The notes under the pieces were generated by a model. That model did not search any database. It was not told the origin of the DNA and worked only from the letters and a program-made list of their open reading frames with translations. From an uncultured Pseudomonadota bacterium (GTDB taxonomy: Bacteria; Pseudomonadota; Alphaproteobacteria; Rs-D84): DNA of 32,971 bases. The translations under genes and the position numbers were made by a program. Location: NCBI GenBank assembly GCA_902787665.1, contig CADAHF010000007.1, positions 1 through 32,971 of the forward strand. The letters are read 5' to 3'. Shown piece after piece: positions 23,685 to 32,435 of the stretch (positions are counted from its first letter, which is position 1; the number at the start of each line of letters is the position of its first letter).

Positions 23685-24911
23685 TTAGAATTGGAACACT
23701 GCCCGCATACCAATCGACATTTCTTGATTGTCTTTCAAGTTTACCTTGCCAACTTTGGTAAGGCCTGTATCAACATCTGCTAAACTTGGTTGATACCAAT
23801 AAAAGTCCAAATCTTTATCATTGGCGCTATCATACAATGATGCACGTGCATACAACCCCAAAGCCATCCAGTCATTTGGTTGCCACCCAATCTCTGCTTT
23901 GACAGATAACTGATCGTGCCAATCATAATGCCCATAGATACCCTCGATATTCAATGTCCAATCTTCATCCAATACACTGAACACACCAGCGCCACCTTCG
24001 ACATAGAAGGCGCTGTCATCCAAAGCATACGCAACAAACATTGCACGTGTTGGGTCTTTTGCTTCGATACCATTGCCGTATGCGTCACCATCAATATCAA
24101 CATATTGACCACGCAACAAACCGTATATTGTTGAACGAGAAACTTTGTATCCCGCTTTTAATTCAATCAGATAATTATTCGCAACATCTTTTTGGTGTTG
24201 GAAATATGCAGACAATTCACCAATCCAATCAGCGGTGTCAATGGCACGCCATTGCGCCCCGATACCAAAGATGTTCAAACCATTATCGTCATCTTTATCA
24301 TCATCAAAGTTTTTCCAATCAAATTTGTTTTCATTAATTTCATAGCGCAACATACCAACCAAAGCAATTTCGTTTGTGATACCATAACTAAAATCTTCTT
24401 TGATTGCGAATTGTGTTGATTTCCATGTGCCCTTTTCGCCTTCTAATGCACCAAAAGTACCACTAGCAATTGTTGTATCCATATCTTTCAATGTAAAATC
24501 ATAACTGTTTGTGGTATATGCCAAATCAGTTACCGAACCAAATTTACCTTTTAATGGTTGATAGAACGGATGTGCAAGGTAATATTTCCGCTTTACCTCA
24601 CTGCGCACCGTTTCCGCACGTGAAGAACGCACATTTTGCGTTGAACCACTTGAAGCATACTGTTTATACAATGCGCTGCGGTTTGATGGTTGTGTATAAT
24701 AAATATTCTTGCCATCTTGCTTTGTATATGTCGCCGTATTAGAACGGGTCTGATATTTAGCATAATCAACGTTCTGACGCGTCCGTGTTGCAGGATTGCT
24801 TGACAAAGTCGCACTGGACCCAGCACGTGTGCCCATATTTGTTGCAGCAACCGCCGGCATAACACCTGCAATTGCAACCGCCCCAACCAATAAAGCTAAT
24901 TGTTTTTTCAT
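23685..24911 (-). CDS. Outer-membrane beta-barrel protein with long N-terminal periplasmic/extracellular region
   Basis: This is a 408-residue protein with a signal peptide (MKKQLALLVGAVAIAGVMPAVAA), a Ser/Thr/Arg/Tyr-rich low-complexity stretch (about 25-115) and a barrel of about 250 residues ending in a C-terminal Phe (SIGMRAVFQF). Alternating strands with Tyr/Trp are evident. I start at ATG 24911 with AAAGGAG 9 bases upstream; the upstream in-frame extension is hydrophobic noise. A TTGTTT-16-TATAAT promoter precedes it, so it is likely well expressed. Function unknown; porin-like by composition only. Confidence 0.75.
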   Translation of the reverse strand: MKKQLALLVGAVAIAGVMPAVAATNMGTRAGSSATLSSNPATRTRQNVDYAKYQTRSNTATYTKQDGKNIYYTQPSNRSALYKQYASSGSTQNVRSSRAETVRSEVKRKYYLAHPFYQPLKGKFGSVTDLAYTTNSYDFTLKDMDTTIASGTFGALEGEKGTWKSTQFAIKEDFSYGITNEIALVGMLRYEINENKFDWKNFDDDKDDDNGLNIFGIGAQWRAIDTADWIGELSAYFQHQKDVANNYLIELKAGYKVSRSTIYGLLRGQYVDIDGDAYGNGIEAKDPTRAMFVAYALDDSAFYVEGGAGVFSVLDEDWTLNIEGIYGHYDWHDQLSVKAEIGWQPNDWMALGLYARASLYDSANDKDLDFYWYQPSLADVDTGLTKVGKVNLKDNQEMSIGMRAVFQF

Positions 24912-24936
24912 GATATATTTTCTCCTTTTGATAAAA

Positions 24937-24964
24937 ATTATATCACAAAAAGGCTTAAAAACAA
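24937..24964 (-). promoter_or_regulatory. Promoter of the outer-membrane protein gene
   Basis: Minus strand TTGTTT (24964-24959), 16 bp, TATAAT (24942-24937). Followed by AAAGGAG and the ATG at 24911. Confidence 0.55.
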
Positions 24965-24999
24965 AATATAAAGACAAAAAGAGTAAATAGGTAAAAATA

Positions 25000-25015
25000 C
25001 CGCCCAACTGGGCGG
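25000..25015 (-). terminator. Intrinsic terminator of ftsK
   Basis: On the minus strand CCGCCC-AGTT-GGGCGG is followed by TATTTTT (25000-25015 plus T tract to 24993). It begins directly after the ftsK stop (25020) and insulates the outer-membrane protein promoter. Confidence 0.9.
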
Positions 25016-25019
25016 CATA

Positions 25020-27248
25020 TTACAAAATGTGTCTTTTGTTATTTGCGTCGGGGGCGCTGACTATGCCTTCGGCTTCCATCCGTTCAACAAGTGTTGCCGC
25101 CTTGTTATACCCGATTTGTAATCTCCGTTGCAGATATGAAATTGTTGGTTTTTTATCACGACGAACAATCTCGACTGCTTGGGCATATAAATCATCGCCC
25201 TTGCCCCCAGAAGCGCCAGCAGAAGTTCCACCGAATGCACCACCATCTTCTTCGCTTTCAATAACACCTGACACATATTCTGGTTCTGCCTGGGATCGCA
25301 AGAAATTACCAATCTTCTTCAACTCATCATCAGAGATAAATGCGCCATGTATACGCACTGGCACACGTCCAGCATCGCTGAACAACATATCACCCATCGC
25401 CAACAACTGTTCTGCACCCTTTTCGCCCAAAGTCGTCATAGAATCAATCGTGCTGCGCGCCTGGAATGATACGCGTGTCGGGAAATTAGATTTAATTGTT
25501 CCAGTAATAACAGTGGTATCTGGACGCTGTGTCGCCATAACAAGGTGAATACCGGCTGCACGCGCTTTCTGCGCAATGCGTTGAACACATGCCTCAACAT
25601 CCTTGCGCGCAAGCGACATCAAATCTGCAACCTCATCAATAATAATAACGATGTATGGCATATCAGACATATCAACTTCTTGGGTTTCAAACAACAATTC
25701 GCCAGTTTCTTCATCTGTTCCAACGGCAACTTGCTTTGTTATTGTTTCGCCCCTATCCCGCTTTTCAGCCATAATTTCGTTATACGTTTCAATATTACGC
25801 GCATTTACCAACTGTAATTGCTGATATCGATCATCCATTTCACGCACAGCCCATTTAAGCGCATTAACCGATGCCTCTGGATTATTCTTAACAATTGGTG
25901 TAATAAGATGTGGAATATCGTCCCAGAAACCAAAGTCAGACCCCTTAGGATCAATAATAATCAATTTACATTTATCTGGGGTAAAGTGATAAACGATTGA
26001 TGTAATAATTGATTGCACGAACACCGATTTACCCGATCCTGTTCGCCCAGCAATCAACATATGTGGCATTTTCGCCAAATCAAAATACATTGGGTTTCCA
26101 CCAATATCAACCCCCAGCGCAAGCGGTATCTTGAATTTTGATTCAACAAAACGTTCATCTGCGACAAGTTCTTGGAACCGCACCGTTTCACGTTTAAGAT
26201 TCGCCATTTCAACACCAATCAGCTGGGTTGATGGAATATGTGCAATACGAATATTTTCAGCCGCCATAACACGCGTCATATCGTCAACTGTCTTTTTAAC
26301 ATCCGCCATACGCGTCCCTTCTTCGGGCAAAAATTCATATAATGTTACAATTGGGCCCGGACGAATACCAGTAACACTGCCGTTTATGCGATATGTCGAA
26401 AAATAACCTTCCATATTAACGGCATTCTTTTTCATTTCAGCCGTGACAACATTTTTACCGAAATCAGACCGTTTCAAGAAAGCAGGATCTGGTAATTGAT
26501 ATTCGACCTCTTCTTCATCTTCCTCAACTTTTTTCTTTCTGCGCTTGCGTTTTGGCTTTTCTTCTTCGTCTTCACCCTCTTCATCTTCTTCTGTTTCTTC
26601 TTCCCCTTCTTCATCTTCTTCGTCGTCTTCATATTCTTCTTCCTCTGCTGGCGGAACAAGATGGAACAGCGCAAGAACCCAACGCACAGCATACCATATC
26701 CGATACATCAACGATTGAACATGTGACCATTTAATATGTAACAACATTCCGGCCATTACAAAAAATACACCAATACAAACCAATCCAAAAATAACACCCC
26801 AACTGCCAATAACAGATTGCACATCGCTTGACGCAATTGCGCCGACCAGTCCGCCAAATGTAGCAGATGGCGCAGTAATACCAAAACCCGCCGCCCCAGC
26901 ACATACGGCAACAAAACCACGCAATATATTATATTCTGGCGCATATTCGGCATCCCAATTCATTGCCATTGATATTCCCCAACGCATCAGACACAAAATC
27001 AAAAACAGCGCTGGAATAAAACCAATAGAATATTTAATAAAGCCGACGATATTCCCCATAAAAGATTGCGCACCAAATGTACTTGCACATGAAAAACCAT
27101 CCAGATAAGAATTACTAAATATAAGCGAAAGCATTGCCCAAAGGCCAATCAACAATATCGCCGCACCACACACGCGCATAAACAGCGATTTTAACGCACC
27201 AGAAACACTGTCTGGTAAAAATTTAGATTCTGATTTCATGACATGCAT
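25020..27248 (-). CDS. ftsK: DNA translocase FtsK
   Basis: FtsK couples septation to chromosome segregation by pumping DNA toward dif. The 742 residues comprise four membrane helices (about 22-45, 68-88, 110-135, 150-170), a very acidic linker (about 202-250, long Glu/Asp runs around one Lys/Arg patch) and the RecA-like motor with Walker A GRTGSGKS (401-408) and Walker B YIVIIIDEVADL (532-543), with the FtsK signature IDPKGSDFGFWDDIPHL. The C-terminal gamma winged-helix domain (about 680-742) recognises polar DNA sequences. ATG 27248 or ATG 27239 are both possible; no strong ribosome-binding site is seen. Confidence 0.95.
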   Translation of the reverse strand: MHVMKSESKFLPDSVSGALKSLFMRVCGAAILLIGLWAMLSLIFSNSYLDGFSCASTFGAQSFMGNIVGFIKYSIGFIPALFLILCLMRWGISMAMNWDAEYAPEYNILRGFVAVCAGAAGFGITAPSATFGGLVGAIASSDVQSVIGSWGVIFGLVCIGVFFVMAGMLLHIKWSHVQSLMYRIWYAVRWVLALFHLVPPAEEEEYEDDEEDEEGEEETEEDEEGEDEEEKPKRKRRKKKVEEDEEEVEYQLPDPAFLKRSDFGKNVVTAEMKKNAVNMEGYFSTYRINGSVTGIRPGPIVTLYEFLPEEGTRMADVKKTVDDMTRVMAAENIRIAHIPSTQLIGVEMANLKRETVRFQELVADERFVESKFKIPLALGVDIGGNPMYFDLAKMPHMLIAGRTGSGKSVFVQSIITSIVYHFTPDKCKLIIIDPKGSDFGFWDDIPHLITPIVKNNPEASVNALKWAVREMDDRYQQLQLVNARNIETYNEIMAEKRDRGETITKQVAVGTDEETGELLFETQEVDMSDMPYIVIIIDEVADLMSLARKDVEACVQRIAQKARAAGIHLVMATQRPDTTVITGTIKSNFPTRVSFQARSTIDSMTTLGEKGAEQLLAMGDMLFSDAGRVPVRIHGAFISDDELKKIGNFLRSQAEPEYVSGVIESEEDGGAFGGTSAGASGGKGDDLYAQAVEIVRRDKKPTISYLQRRLQIGYNKAATLVERMEAEGIVSAPDANNKRHIL

Positions 27249-27260
27249 TTTATCATAAAA

Positions 27261-27288
27261 AGTTCAAAGTTCAAAGTTCAGAGTTTAA
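27261..27288. repeat. Heptamer tandem repeat (AGTTCAA)n, copy A
   Basis: Four 7-bp units AGTTCAA-AGTTCAA-AGTTCAG-AGTTTAA (27261-27288) just upstream of ftsK. On the minus strand these read TTTGAAC in the approach to the ftsK start. The same heptamer recurs at 29534-29561 in the opposite orientation. Confidence 0.85.
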
Positions 27289-27301
27289 ATATAATAAAGT
27301 A

Positions 27302-27321
27302 GTGCCGACGAAAGTCGGCAC
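27302..27321. repeat. Perfect hairpin downstream of the PAP2 gene
   Basis: GTGCCGAC (27302-27309), loop GAAA, GTCGGCAC (27314-27321): an 8-bp GC-rich stem with a GNRA-type loop on the plus strand. It lies just past the PAP2 stop (27336) and before ftsK. No T tract follows the stem on either strand, so it is not a textbook terminator; it may act as a Rho-dependent or mRNA 3'-end structure. Confidence 0.7.
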
Positions 27322-27335
27322 ACATTATTTGAACT

Positions 27336-28019
27336 TTATTTCCGTTTATATGCCCACCACTTTATTAAATCAGCGGCGACCATACCGATAAAAGCACCCA
27401 ATATTACATCTGTTGGCCAATGCGCACCACACGCAATACGCGATGCCCCAACAATTATAGCCAATGTCCATGTCAATGGTTTGTATTTTGGAACCAACAT
27501 TCCAACCATAACAAGACCTGCAAATGTAGCCGCACTGTGTCCCGATGGCATCGAATTAAACGCCCATTCAAATGAAAAAGGACGAAACCCGGTAATGTCC
27601 AAGGCTTCAAAAAATATTGGACGAAAACGACCAACAATGACCTTGATTATTTGCGCAACAATTCCCGCAGATAATACGGATGAAAAAATCAAAAAAGCGT
27701 AATTGGTGCGAACCTTTGTCATGAAATCTTTTACGATTGAGATAATACTAAACTGATTTTTATCGTTTTTGTATTTTATATTTGAATCAAGTGTTTTTTT
27801 TGCATAAACCAATAACAATAACAAACCTGTCAAAATCAACCACATTTTAACATCAAACACCCTATCAAAAACCTTCCAAATCGGGCTATCTAGATGTCGC
27901 ATCAAAATGTACAACGGTTTATCAAACCAGACAACACCCAACAATACCAAAACCAGTGTTATTGCCCCACCCCATTTTAACCATTTTACTTTCAATTTAT
28001 TATCAGATGTCAAAAACAT
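27336..28019 (-). CDS. PAP2-family membrane phosphatase
   Basis: PAP2 (type 2 phosphatidic acid phosphatase) proteins dephosphorylate lipid phosphates such as undecaprenyl pyrophosphate or phosphatidate. The 227 residues have about six membrane segments and the three motifs: KVIVGRFRP (K-x6-R-P), SMPSGHSA (P-S-G-H) and SRIACGAHWPTD (S-R-x5-H-x3-D). The exact substrate cannot be inferred from sequence. ATG 28019 is favoured by GGGGG 5 bases upstream; an earlier in-frame GTG has no spacing. It starts 12 bases after the S41-like gene and is probably co-transcribed. Confidence 0.88.
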   Translation of the reverse strand: MFLTSDNKLKVKWLKWGGAITLVLVLLGVVWFDKPLYILMRHLDSPIWKVFDRVFDVKMWLILTGLLLLLVYAKKTLDSNIKYKNDKNQFSIISIVKDFMTKVRTNYAFLIFSSVLSAGIVAQIIKVIVGRFRPIFFEALDITGFRPFSFEWAFNSMPSGHSAATFAGLVMVGMLVPKYKPLTWTLAIIVGASRIACGAHWPTDVILGAFIGMVAADLIKWWAYKRK

Positions 28020-28031
28020 ATTCACCCCCGA

Positions 28032-29570
28032 TTATTCAACAATTAATTTATTATATATTTTTTTATCGGTTAAAACCTTGGCTGCCACCGCTGCAGACAA
28101 CGCATCTTCATCAGACCCACTGGTTATACGCGGGCAACCACGACGGATATCGTCTGCACTTACACTTGTATTCTTATTAAAGTCCTGGGCATTAAATGTT
28201 TCATTTATAACATTCAAGAAAAATGCATCGCTTTGACTGGATGACCGAATATTCGACAAACACACAATCGGGAAAACGCCACGACTATCAATCAAACGAC
28301 CAGAACCAGTTTTTATGGACTTGTTCATTAATTCAAGCGCACCACCATTATCTAAATCAATTTTTGTTGCAATACGCGCAACCCCAGCGGTCGGTGTTCC
28401 AACCAAAACCCCACGCATATTTTCATAAAACGCTGCCGCAATCGCTTCTGCGGTTCCACGCGTCATATCAGACATTAACACGACAACAGGCGCATTTGTT
28501 ATTGCATTAGAACCTGGAATAATTTCGACATCTTCGTATGCGTTTTGTGCAATTCTCATTACCGGATTTTGTCCAATAAACAAACCTGCTAATTTCGCCG
28601 CCGCCCGTTCATCGTCACCTGTTGCAACACGCAAATCAAGAACTATGCCATCAAGATTGTCATATTTTCCAAGCGCTTCGTTTACTATCGAAACCGCACC
28701 TTCGGATACATTATGAATAATAAATTCTAATATATTTGCAGTTTGTGAAAAACGATGAACAACATCGGCATCCGCCAAAACAATGGTTGCACGCCGCAGA
28801 ACCGCATCGCGATTTCCAGATGGTGTTACCAATTTTATTTTTACAGTTCCAGAATTAAAACCATCCATAACCGCTTCAAGTTCATCGTCCGACATTTCTG
28901 CAACCGACACACCATTTATTTGTGAAATCATATCACCCGCACGAACATTCGCAACATCTGCGGGTGAACCTTTAAACACACTGTGCACGCGAAAGTTTCC
29001 GCGTTCATCACGAACACCGTTTAACCCGACACTTGTTAAAATCCGACCATCTTCGGCAATTTCTGCTGCACGCGAAAAGACATAACGCCCGCGTTCATCA
29101 ACACCACGCATCAATGCATCCACAACCAATTTATATGTTTCGCTTTCCGATGCCGCATGCAACACGGGATCTTGTTCACGTAATTTCAAAACAAGTGCCG
29201 TTGTAATTTCACCAAAACCGTTCCAATCTTTATCGGACGGGCGTGGGAAATTGCCGATAATTGAATCGCCCCAAACAAGTACCACGCGTTCATCGGTCGC
29301 TGCAATATGCGCATTTTTATTAAGGTTTTCTAATCCTTCGATTGCAACATTAATGCTTTTACCACCCCATTTCACAGAATCAAGTTTTTCGTAAATATCT
29401 GCAAATGTTTTTGACATTTCAAAAACCCGCACACCATCTTGGACGGGTTCATCTTCAAAAAACAGACTGTCACAGAATGCGGAAAACGGCGATAACAAAA
29501 CACCGAAACAAATCGCCAAAGCCCCAAACAAATTTTGAACTTTGAACTTTGAACTTTGAACTTTTATCAT
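28032..29570 (-). CDS. S41-family peptidase homologue, apparently inactive, with PDZ domain
   Basis: CtpA/Prc-like S41 proteins are periplasmic processing peptidases with a Ser-Lys dyad. The 512 residues have a signal peptide (about 1-33), a PDZ domain (about 190-265, FKGSPADVANVRAGDMISQINGV) and a C-terminal S41 fold (about 275-440). At the nucleophile position, where families have S/T-A-S-A-S-E, this has MTRGTAE, with Gly372 in place of Ser; at the Lys site (T-x-G-K) it has TAGVA, with Val397. It is therefore likely a pseudopeptidase. The N-terminus (KVQSSKFKVQ) is encoded by a 7-bp repeat. ATG 29570 has GGGGGG 6 bases upstream. Confidence 0.78.
   Translation of the reverse strand: MIKVQSSKFKVQNLFGALAICFGVLLSPFSAFCDSLFFEDEPVQDGVRVFEMSKTFADIYEKLDSVKWGGKSINVAIEGLENLNKNAHIAATDERVVLVWGDSIIGNFPRPSDKDWNGFGEITTALVLKLREQDPVLHAASESETYKLVVDALMRGVDERGRYVFSRAAEIAEDGRILTSVGLNGVRDERGNFRVHSVFKGSPADVANVRAGDMISQINGVSVAEMSDDELEAVMDGFNSGTVKIKLVTPSGNRDAVLRRATIVLADADVVHRFSQTANILEFIIHNVSEGAVSIVNEALGKYDNLDGIVLDLRVATGDDERAAAKLAGLFIGQNPVMRIAQNAYEDVEIIPGSNAITNAPVVVLMSDMTRGTAEAIAAAFYENMRGVLVGTPTAGVARIATKIDLDNGGALELMNKSIKTGSGRLIDSRGVFPIVCLSNIRSSSQSDAFFLNVINETFNAQDFNKNTSVSADDIRRGCPRITSGSDEDALSAAVAAKVLTDKKIYNKLIVE
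29534..29561. repeat. Heptamer tandem repeat (TTTGAAC)4, copy B
   Basis: Four perfect TTTGAAC units (29534-29561) lie within the first codons of the S41-like gene, where the complement encodes part of the signal-peptide n-region. Same heptamer, opposite orientation, as at 27261-27288. Confidence 0.9.
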
Positions 29571-29595
29571 CGTCATCCCCCCGTATTTCTGTTCT

Positions 29596-30459
29596 TTAAT
29601 ATTTCGTATCACGCAGATTAAAGTGATACAAAATAACGTTTGAGATATAAATACTGGTTGCGGTTCCCATAACAATCGCGAAAGTCATCGCAACTGCAAA
29701 TTCTTTCAACATTTGACCGCCGAATATATAAATACCAATAAGCGCCAATATTGTTGAAACACTTGTGCGAATAGTTCGCGACAACATTTCATTAACAGAC
29801 AAATCAATTAATTCATCCATTGGCATTTTATGGTATTTTTTGATATTTTCATCAATACGGTCATAGTTTACAACCTTATCATTAATAGAATACCCAACAC
29901 CCATCAATATAACCGCAATGGCCGTCTGGTTGAATTCCAACCCCATAACAGAAAAGAATCCAAACATTAACACAAAGTCCAATAACAATGATATGAATGA
30001 ACCAACCGCATAACCACCACGATAACGAATCCAAATATACACACTCATTAAAACGAACGAAACGAAAATCGCCCAAATACCACCACGCACCAATTCGCCA
30101 CCAATTTTTGGTCCAACAATTTGTACCTGATCATATTTGACACTTTCGCCCAAAATATTTTTGATTTCACGAACACGTTCGTTTTGCATTATATCCGTTG
30201 CACCCTTTGGTAAACCAACACGCACCAAGATTGCACCACCATCAATTTCTTGTAATTCTGGTGAAAACTGTGCCAATTCGCTGCGCATTTTATCAATTGT
30301 CATTTCCGCATTAACTGGCGTAACCTCCATAGCGATACCACCAGCAAAATCGATGCCATAGTTTAACCCATGGAACAACAATGATAAAATAGACAATGCG
30401 ACCAATGCCCCAGAAATCCAGTACGATAATTTACGATATTTCATAAAATGCAGTTTCAT
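29596..30459 (-). CDS. secF: Protein translocase subunit SecF
   Basis: SecD and SecF use the proton gradient to assist late steps of Sec export. The 287 residues have one N-terminal helix, a periplasmic domain (about 40-125) and five further helices. The signature GIDFAGG follows helix 1, and VGYSINDKVVNYDRIDEN corresponds to the SecF/SecD helix 4 motif. ATG 30459 is preceded by AAGGGG. It follows secD by 20 bases in the usual order; the S41-like gene begins 25 bases after its stop. Confidence 0.95.
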   Translation of the reverse strand: MKLHFMKYRKLSYWISGALVALSILSLLFHGLNYGIDFAGGIAMEVTPVNAEMTIDKMRSELAQFSPELQEIDGGAILVRVGLPKGATDIMQNERVREIKNILGESVKYDQVQIVGPKIGGELVRGGIWAIFVSFVLMSVYIWIRYRGGYAVGSFISLLLDFVLMFGFFSVMGLEFNQTAIAVILMGVGYSINDKVVNYDRIDENIKKYHKMPMDELIDLSVNEMLSRTIRTSVSTILALIGIYIFGGQMLKEFAVAMTFAIVMGTATSIYISNVILYHFNLRDTKY

Positions 30460-30479
30460 AATTTTCCCCTTTGCATTTT

Positions 30480-31980
30480 TTATTTCATTTTTACATAACC
30501 AATTTTTCTGTTTTTGCCACCCATATACCAATCAATCAAAACCTTGGACAACAACATACAGGTGAACAATGTCGTCATAACACCGATTGATAATGTGACC
30601 GCAAATCCACGAATTGGACCAGCACCGAATTGGAACAGAATCAACGCACAAATAAGGTTCGTTAATTCACCATCTAACACGGCCTTATTCGAACGATGGA
30701 ACCCAAGATCCACAGCACGCAACGGTGGCGTTCCTTCTTTAATCTCGTCCCTTATGCGTTCAAACGGCAATATGTTGGCATCAACTGCCATACCCAATGT
30801 TAACACGATACCAGCAATACCAGGCAAAGTTAGTGTTGCACCGAACAACGCGGACACACCGATAATCATTGCTAAATTCACCAATAACACCGTATCAGCA
30901 ATTAAACCAAACGCCTGATATATCAAGAACATATAAAGCATAATGAACAATACACCGACCGCAGAACCGATTTTACCAGAAGCGATTGTATCGGCACCAA
31001 GCCCCGCCCCAACCGTTCTTTCTTCGATAACTGTCAACGGTGCGGGCAACGCACCCGAACGCAACAACACGGCTAAATCTTTTGCACCCTGAAGTGTAAA
31101 TCCACCAGAAATTTGACCACGACCACCCGGAATTGGTTCACGAATGTTTGGTGCCGACAAAACCTTGCCATCCAAAACAATAGCAAAACGTTCATTCACA
31201 TGTTCCGTCGTTAATTTTGCAAACTTACGCGCACCAGACGCATCAAATACTGTCGTCACAACTGGCATATTATTTTGGTCAAAATCCGCCTGGGAATCTT
31301 TCAAACTTTCACCCGACACCTCAATACGAGAATAAACCGACACAACCTGGTCTGGCATATCCATATATGGCAACAAATCTGTTCCGCTTGGCGCACGTCC
31401 AGACGCAATTTGTTCTGGCGATACGTTTTCATTTACCAAATGGAAAGTCATTTTTGCGGTTTGACCAATCAAATCTTTGATGTGTTCTGGATTATCAACA
31501 CCAGGCAACTGAATTAAAATATATTTGCCTCCTTGTGACTGAATCGATGGTTCCTTGGTCCCCAGCGCATCAATACGACGACGAACAATTTCAATGCTAC
31601 GCGCCAGCGCATCTTGAATCATTTCTTCCTTTTGTTTGTCAGAATAAGATAATTTTACAACATCACCACTTGATTCAATATCTACCGTTGTCCCCAGCAC
31701 ACTGCGCAAGCGACCCTTAGCTTTGGCTACATCGCCAGATTCACGAACATTGAACGACACAACACCGTTACTATTACGTAAATTCGAATAACGAATTACA
31801 CCCTTGTTTCTATCAATCAAAGACGAACGCACTTCGTCATACAACTGATTGGTTTTTTCTTTAAGCATGGTTGCGGTATCAACCTCTAACAACAACTGTG
31901 CCCCACCTTTAAGATCCAATCCCAACGGAACAGGCTTTATCCAAGACGGAAAATATGGCGACAAACTTGGCGCGATTGTT
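30480..31980 (-). CDS. secD: Protein translocase subunit SecD, N-terminus lost at junction
   Basis: The protein reads from the LGLDLKGG motif (after FPSWIKPVP) through a periplasmic porter domain and helices to the C-terminus. Key features: LGLDLKGG near the first visible residues, VDANILPFERIRDE (the conserved helix 4 motif, usually with Val-Leu-Ile-Phe), and the paired membrane helices after it. The first transmembrane helix and start codon are missing because the sequence switches to phage DNA near 31,980; an apparent start at 31997 lies beyond the join in foreign DNA. About 500 residues remain. Confidence 0.9.
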
Positions 31981-31995
31981 GGCACGGGCGGCACC
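31970..31995. other. Right chimeric junction
   Basis: On the left, secD codes on the minus strand; on the right, GC content rises sharply (to about 60 percent by eye) and phage late genes read on the plus strand. The two frames fuse only in antisense noise. Probable breakpoint between 31,978 and 31,990, near GGCACGGGCGGCACC. Confidence 0.8.
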
Positions 31996-32424
31996 AACCA
32001 CGGCTTGTACAGCTTCAGCGATAGCCGATGGATTATCTATTCCAACGGCACGGACATTCGGACGGGCGCACCGCTTGCGACGGCATCGGGCGGCACCGGC
32101 ACCACGTACGGCCTGCAGTGGCAGCACCTAGGAACGTTCACGGGAACGGGCAATCTGTCGTACAGCCTTACGAACTACAGCGAAGTCATGTACAGCGCAA
32201 AGGCTAACGGGAAGCTGGTTACCGCAGTGGTGGCAAAGCAGCTCCTCACCAGCTCCGCGCAAGAGCTATGGCTGGGCGGCGGCAAGAGCGCCACGAACGT
32301 CGCGAACGGCGGCAATCTCCGAGCGGTAATCAACGTGAGCCTTACTGGCTGTCGTGGCGTGAACTTCTCGGAGGGCTCGAGCGACAGAACCAGCAGCACG
32401 ACATGGAACGTGTATGCGAGATAG
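31980..32424 (+). CDS. Phage tail protein (fiber/tip-like), C-terminal fragment
   Basis: The frame enters at the join, so the N-terminus is absent. About 148 residues remain, rich in Gly, Thr, Ser and Asn: TNHGLYSFSDSRWIIYSN, GAPLATASGGTGTTYG, then a beta-rich C-terminus ending STTWNVYAR. Such composition is typical of tail-fiber or receptor-binding ends, and the stop is followed immediately by a holin gene, the usual late order. The true start is unknown. The exact class of tail protein is inference. Confidence 0.65.
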
Positions 32425-32435
32425 GAGCTAAGAAC

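Noticed and set aside
26496-26734. Plus-strand Phe/Leu-rich frames opposite the ftsK linker
   Set aside because: These are antisense translations of the Glu/Asp-coding run (GAA/GAG read as TTC/CTC).
27261-27288. CRISPR-like array from the TTTGAAC repeats
   Set aside because: Units are 7 bp in direct tandem with no spacers.
31980-31997. SecD start codon at 31997
   Set aside because: It lies in the phage-derived DNA; genuine SecD has a membrane helix there, so the gene is truncated.
31849-32424. Reading the tail protein from an apparent start at 31849
   Set aside because: The segment before about 31,980 is antisense secD, so that N-terminus is an artefact of the join.
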